This document shows positions 60,830-64,000 of a stretch of 64,000 nt of DNA, in pieces (the first letter of the stretch is position 1; every line of letters starts with the position of its first letter). The notes beneath the pieces were generated by a model that searched no databases, had not been told where the DNA came from, and worked only from the letters and a program-made list of their open reading frames with translations. The stretch lies in contig NZ_CP109479.1 of the NCBI RefSeq assembly GCF_036227485.1, positions 4,588,001 through 4,652,000 on the forward strand. The letters run 5' to 3'. Both the position numbers and the translations under genes were made by a program. The DNA is from Streptomyces sp. NBC_01451 (GTDB lineage: Bacteria > Actinomycetota > Actinomycetes > Streptomycetales > Streptomycetaceae).

Positions 60830-61284
60830 GGGGTGCCTCCCGAGGCCGAGGGGGGTACGAAGACGGTCACCGTTCCGGACACGTGCCTGCCGATCCCGTT
60901 CACCCCGAGGACGCGTACGACGGCCGTCCCACCGTCGCCCTCACCTTCGGCCTCGCTATCGCCATCGCTATCACCGTCGCTATCGCCTTCGACGTCCTCG
61001 ATACGGCCGGTCAACACCATCGTGTCGCCGGGGTAATTGGGGGCGCCGAGACGGATGGCGAGCTTGCGCAGTACCGCGGTCGGCCCGAAGCAGTCGGTGA
61101 CGTACCGTCCCACCAGCCCGTTCGTGGTGAGGATGTTCATGAAGATGTCGGGGGAGCCCTTCGCCCGCGCCGACTCGGCGTCGTGGTGCACGTCCTGGAA
61201 GTCACGGGACGCGATGGCCCCGGCGACGATCAGTGTGCGAGTGATCTCGATCTCCAGCGGCGGCAGTTCGTCCCCGGCCCTCAT
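60826..61284 (-). CDS. MaoC-like hydratase (ChsH1-like)
   Basis: The 152-aa hot-dog-fold protein has the hydratase motif ASRDFQDVHHDAESARAKG with the catalytic Asp and His, then FMNILTTNGLVGRYVTDCFG. An acidic repeat (GDSDGDSDGDSEAEGEGDG) is inserted near residue 110. ATG 61284 overlaps the upstream stop (ATGA) and its own stop overlaps the thiolase start, so the trio is translationally coupled. It would hydrate an enoyl-CoA, pairing with the DUF35-MaoC subunit that lacks these residues. Confidence 0.82.
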   Translation of the reverse strand: MRAGDELPPLEIEITRTLIVAGAIASRDFQDVHHDAESARAKGSPDIFMNILTTNGLVGRYVTDCFGPTAVLRKLAIRLGAPNYPGDTMVLTGRIEDVEGDSDGDSDGDSEAEGEGDGGTAVVRVLGVNGIGRHVSGTVTVFVPPSASGGTP

Positions 61285-62426
61285 CCGCCCACCTCCGCGG
61301 GCAGGTCGCCCCGGAACACCGGAAGCGCGGGCTGCCCCTCCTCGTACCGTACGAACTCCAGCCGCACCGGCATCCCGATCCGCACCTTGTCGTACGGCAC
61401 ACCCACCACGTTGCTGACGATCCGCACGCCCTCCGCGAGCTCGATCAGCCCGACCGCGTAGGGCGGGTCGAAGGCCGGGAAGGGCGGGTGGTGCAGGACG
61501 ACGTACGAGAAGACGGTGCCGTCGCCGGACGCCTCGACGGTGTCCCACTCGCCGTTGCCGCAGGCATTGCACCCCGGCAGCCATGGGAAACGGAGGGTAC
61601 GGCACCCGAGGCAGCGTTGGACGAGGAGTTGGTGCCGGTCGACACCGTCCCAGAATCCGGCGTTGTCGCGGTTGATGACTGGCCGGGGACGGGTGGGGGT
61701 GCGGGTGGGGGTAGGGGTGACAGTGGGGGTAGGGGTGACAGTGGGGGTCGGGGTGGGGGTGGAGGTGGGGGTGGCCTGAGGTTTCTGCCCCGCAGGCATC
61801 TCCTCAGGCGTCTTCTCGGGTGACTTCTCGGGTGTCTCAGGGGCGTGTGAGGGGGCGTACGTGCGTACCGGCGCGTACTTGAGGATCCGGAAGCGATGGG
61901 TGCCCACCGGCTCAGCGTCCACACGTACATCCGTCCGGGTCGTGACGAAGTACCCGGTGCCCAGCTTGGTGGTCTTGGGCCCGGAGACCGACTCGACGAC
62001 CGAGTCGAAGGCGACCCGGTCCCCCGGTCGCAGGGGCCGCAGATACTCCTGCTCGCAGTCGGTGGCGACGACCGAGGTGCAACCCGCGCCGTCGAGCAGG
62101 GCGAGCAGTTCCTCGTACGCGGCCGAGCGGCCCGGGTTCCCGGAGAGGCCGCCCATGGTCCACACCTGGAGCATGGCGGGCGGCGCGACGGCGTCCGGCC
62201 CGGCGTACGCCGGACTGCCGTCCCCCAGCGCCTCGCACCAGTGCCGGATCATCGGCTCGTTGACGGGATCCTTGCCGACACCGCCGCTGACGGCGGGGCG
62301 TCCTTCGAACGCGGCGAGCTGCTCGGCGAGTTGGCCGCCAGCCGGATCACCGAGCCGGGAATCGGACCGATGACGGGGCTGATGACCGGATGGGTGGCTG
62401 GGTAGGTGACTGGGTACGTGGCTCAC
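61281..62426 (-). CDS. MaoC-DUF35 fusion (ChsH2-like)
   Basis: The 381-aa protein has an N-terminal MaoC-like domain (NEPMIRHWCEALGDGSPAYA, PPAMLQVWTMGGLSG, CEQEYLRPLRPGDRVAF) without the catalytic Asp/His, a linker of Thr-Pro repeats (about 220-250), and a C-terminal DUF35 with rubredoxin-like zinc cysteines (CLGCRTL, CNACGNGEWD) and an OB-fold. This is the ChsH2 layout; DUF35 binds and activates the thiolase partner. GTG 62426 is the start; no ribosome-binding site is visible and an inverted repeat lies immediately upstream. Confidence 0.82.
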   Translation of the reverse strand: MSHVPSHLPSHPSGHQPRHRSDSRLGDPAGGQLAEQLAAFEGRPAVSGGVGKDPVNEPMIRHWCEALGDGSPAYAGPDAVAPPAMLQVWTMGGLSGNPGRSAAYEELLALLDGAGCTSVVATDCEQEYLRPLRPGDRVAFDSVVESVSGPKTTKLGTGYFVTTRTDVRVDAEPVGTHRFRILKYAPVRTYAPSHAPETPEKSPEKTPEEMPAGQKPQATPTSTPTPTPTVTPTPTVTPTPTRTPTRPRPVINRDNAGFWDGVDRHQLLVQRCLGCRTLRFPWLPGCNACGNGEWDTVEASGDGTVFSYVVLHHPPFPAFDPPYAVGLIELAEGVRIVSNVVGVPYDKVRIGMPVRLEFVRYEEGQPALPVFRGDLPAEVGG

Positions 62427-62430
62427 GGTT

Positions 62431-62447
62431 TCTGACTGTCCGTCAGA
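62431..62447. promoter_or_regulatory. Operator upstream of the ChsH2-like gene
   Basis: TCTGAC, TGTCC, GTCAGA is a perfect 6-bp inverted repeat five bases before the GTG. Its position over the likely promoter suggests a TetR-type repressor site; similar CTGAC-N5-GTCAG sites precede other actinobacterial lipid genes. Confidence 0.6.
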
Positions 62448-62486
62448 TACTGGAGGGTGTCAATAGGGCTTCAACGGCTCGGGAAA

Positions 62487-62527
62487 CGTCTGCGCGGCGA
62501 CACGAATCACGTGCCGCCGCGCAGACG
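62487..62527 (-). terminator. Hairpin after the small secreted-protein gene
   Basis: CGTCTGCGCGGCG and CGCCGCGCAGACG form a 13-bp stem with a 15-base loop on the minus strand, between the secreted-protein gene and the ChsH2-like promoter. Confidence 0.6.
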
Positions 62528-62603
62528 CGTTACCACCCCATGAAGCGCTCCCCACCAGGGAGTTCAGGACCGCCGGGGACCCACACCCCCGCCGGCCCAC
62601 GGC

Positions 62604-62909
62604 TCACCAGAGGTTGGTGAAGTTGACGACGGCGTTGGACTGGTCGATGGCTGTGAAGGCCGAACCGTTCACCTGTGCCGTGTTGTTCTGGTTCGAGGCG
62701 CCGGAACCGACCGCCTGCTGCTGCGAGGTGGACGAGTTGCCGTTGTTGTTGCCGCCCACGCCGCTGCCGATGATGCTGGCGACGGCCGCGTTCGATCCGT
62801 CGTCCGCGAAGGCGCCGTTGTCCGCCGTCGCGACGCCGCCGAAGAGCGCGGCGGCGAGGGGCAGAGCCGAGACGGCGGCGAGAACGCGGGCGGTACGGAT
62901 GCTTGCCAT
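62604..62909 (-). CDS. Small secreted Asn/Ser-rich protein
   Basis: The 101-aa precursor has a clear signal peptide (MASIRTARVLAAVSALPLAA, ALFGGVATADNGAFA with a likely cleavage after ATA). The mature part is short and rich in Asn, Ser, Gly and Gln (IIGSGVGGNNNGNSSTSQQQ). GGAGGA precedes the ATG. It resembles small surface proteins of aerial hyphae such as rodlins or chaplin-like proteins, but lacks the chaplin domain. No function can be assigned. Confidence 0.7.
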   Translation of the reverse strand: MASIRTARVLAAVSALPLAAALFGGVATADNGAFADDGSNAAVASIIGSGVGGNNNGNSSTSQQQAVGSGASNQNNTAQVNGSAFTAIDQSNAVVNFTNLW

Positions 62910-63321
62910 GTCTGTTCCTCCAGAACATGTACGCCCCGGCTCCGTGCCGGACCATACGAAGTACGTGTGATGCGTGGTGCGTGAACTACCGCTGATCCCA
63001 AAGCAGTTGGCCGTCCGCCCTGGTCCTCTGTCGCCGCCGTGCACTGCGTCGCGAGATCAGAGTTGCCCATCGAATCCCCGTCGAACCACACCGGAACCTC
63101 TCATTCCCCCTGAAGCGTGATGACAAGTCGATAAACCCTCTTCACTGCATGGAAGTCGCAGGTCAGGCCAGTAGGGGTGATTCACGCCAGACCAGTACGG
63201 GTGACACCCAAGGGGCACAAGGGCTGAAGCGTTCCCGCACATTTCCAGCCATTCCGCCGAAACGGTCACACCTCACCGGCGCACCCTTCCCTTTTTCGAA
63301 CATGAGTACGAACATGGAGGC
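62910..63321. other. Divergent promoter region with direct repeats
   Basis: This 412-bp gap separates the secreted-protein gene and the Prim-Pol gene. CCAGTAGGGGTGA (63168-63180) and CCAGTACGGGTGA (63192-63204) form a direct repeat with a 24-bp period, a likely regulator site. No gene is seen. Confidence 0.5.
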
Positions 63322-64000
63322 ATGGCCACCACCGACCGGCAGGCCACGACGCTGGCCCTCGCACACGCCCTGTCAGCCGCCGAACGCGGACTGGCCGTCA
63401 TCCCCCTGTCCCGGACGAAACTCCCGGCCCTGCGCTCCCCCCACCGCGACGACCCGTCCCCGGCCCCGTGCCACGGGGAGTGCGGAGCCATGGGCCACGG
63501 GGTGTACGACGCCACGACCGACCCGTCCCGCATCCGCGAACTCTTCGCCGCCGCCCCCTGGGCCACCGGCTACGGCATAGCCTGCGGTCTGCCCCCGCAC
63601 CACCTCATCGGCGTCGACCTGGACACCAAGTCGGGCACCGACTCCTCCGCGGCCCTGCGCGAACTGGCCCTGCGCCACCTCTTCACGATCCCCGAGACAG
63701 TGGTCGTCCTGACCCCGTCCGGCGGGCGCCACCTCTGGCTGACCGGCCCCCCGGACGCCGTGATCCCCAACTCCGCGAGCCGACTGGCCCCCGGCATCGA
63801 CATCAGGGGAGCCGGCGGCTACCTCGTCGGCCCCGGCTCACGCACCGAACACGGCGTCTACGGCACGGCCCCCGGCACGGCCCACCTGACCCCGGCCCTC
63901 TGCCCACCGTCCCTCCTGCGCCTCCTCCTCCCGCCGCCCCGCACCCACCGCTCCGCGTCCCCCACGCCGGGTGAACACGGCCAGGGCCTGGTCCAGTTCG
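63322..64000 (+). CDS. Bifunctional DNA primase/polymerase, N-terminal part (cut by right edge)
   Basis: The frame is open to the right edge (226 codons). It has the Prim-Pol pattern: LALAHALSAAERGLAVIPLS, TKLPALRSPHRDD, LIGVDLDTKSGTDS (acidic metal motif), TPSGGRHLWLTGPPDAVIPN and IRGAGGYLVGPGSRTEHG. It differs strongly from the left-edge copy and lies in chromosomal core, so it is probably the housekeeping-type Prim-Pol homologue of streptomycetes or a remnant of another element. GGAGG lies only one base before the ATG, so initiation may be weak or start slightly differently. Confidence 0.8.
   Translation, partial: MATTDRQATTLALAHALSAAERGLAVIPLSRTKLPALRSPHRDDPSPAPCHGECGAMGHGVYDATTDPSRIRELFAAAPWATGYGIACGLPPHHLIGVDLDTKSGTDSSAALRELALRHLFTIPETVVVLTPSGGRHLWLTGPPDAVIPNSASRLAPGIDIRGAGGYLVGPGSRTEHGVYGTAPGTAHLTPALCPPSLLRLLLPPPRTHRSASPTPGEHGQGLVQF

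Noticed and set aside
61680..61785. CRISPR or regulatory tandem array
   Set aside because: Units are short, unspaced and in frame within a coding linker; there are no spacers.

Overview
The window is high-GC actinobacterial DNA, almost certainly a Streptomyces chromosome fairly near oriC. Reasons: third-codon G/C bias, sigF and sigN side by side, a Streptomyces subtilisin inhibitor-like protease inhibitor, a perfect parS site, and two actinomycete integrative and conjugative elements (AICEs) inserted in tRNA genes. Assignments are from sequence motifs and family knowledge; no database search was run.

Layout. (1) 1-10388: right part of an AICE. Its minus-strand operon runs from a small gene at 7943 through RapZ-C-like, DUF6284, DUF2637 (Spd-type), PP-loop ATPase and FtsK/TraB-type transfer genes to a Prim-Pol replication gene cut by the left edge. 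A plus-strand helix-turn-helix + PP2C-phosphatase pair lies at its right end. The end is marked by the 3' half of a tRNA-Ser(CGA) gene at 10335-10388. (2) 10389-33570: chromosomal core, with sigN/sigF, a lipoprotein, a MarR gene, an MFS transporter fused to carboxypeptidase-regulatory domains, YceI, a TetR/MFS locus, a two-component system followed by two membrane glycosyltransferases, an amidohydrolase, DUF2797, MarR, a CocE/NonD hydrolase and a NUDIX protein. (3) 33571-50942: a complete pSAM2-type AICE bounded by a 44-bp direct repeat. The right copy is the 3' half of an intact tRNA-Arg(ACG). It has int, xis, repSA, spd, tra and a GntR (KorSA-like) regulator. Its cargo is an AT-rich PARIS-like anti-phage pair (AAA ATPase + DUF4435), a NUDIX protein and an XRE-TPR regulator divergent from a small-protein/glycine-rich-domain/kinase-like operon. 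A degenerate extra att-like repeat at 34820-34845 suggests an older integration. (4) 50943-64000: core again, with tRNA-Ser(GCT), a protease inhibitor, a 1,499-aa PAS pseudo-histidine kinase, a 44-bp palindrome containing parS, an acyl-CoA ligase, a SigE-family sigma factor, an operon resembling chsH2-chsH1-ltp2 of steroid side-chain degradation, a small secreted protein and a second Prim-Pol gene cut by the right edge.

How it works together. Each AICE carries its own replication and mycelial transfer genes (FtsK-like translocase plus Spd proteins) and probably uses paired arm-type repeats, 12 bp apart, about 85-130 bp inside the att cores. Most accessory novelty is at the element ends: the HTH/PP2C pair with a 15-bp inverted-repeat operator, the PARIS-like pair, and the XRE-TPR/kinase-like cluster with its own palindromic operator.
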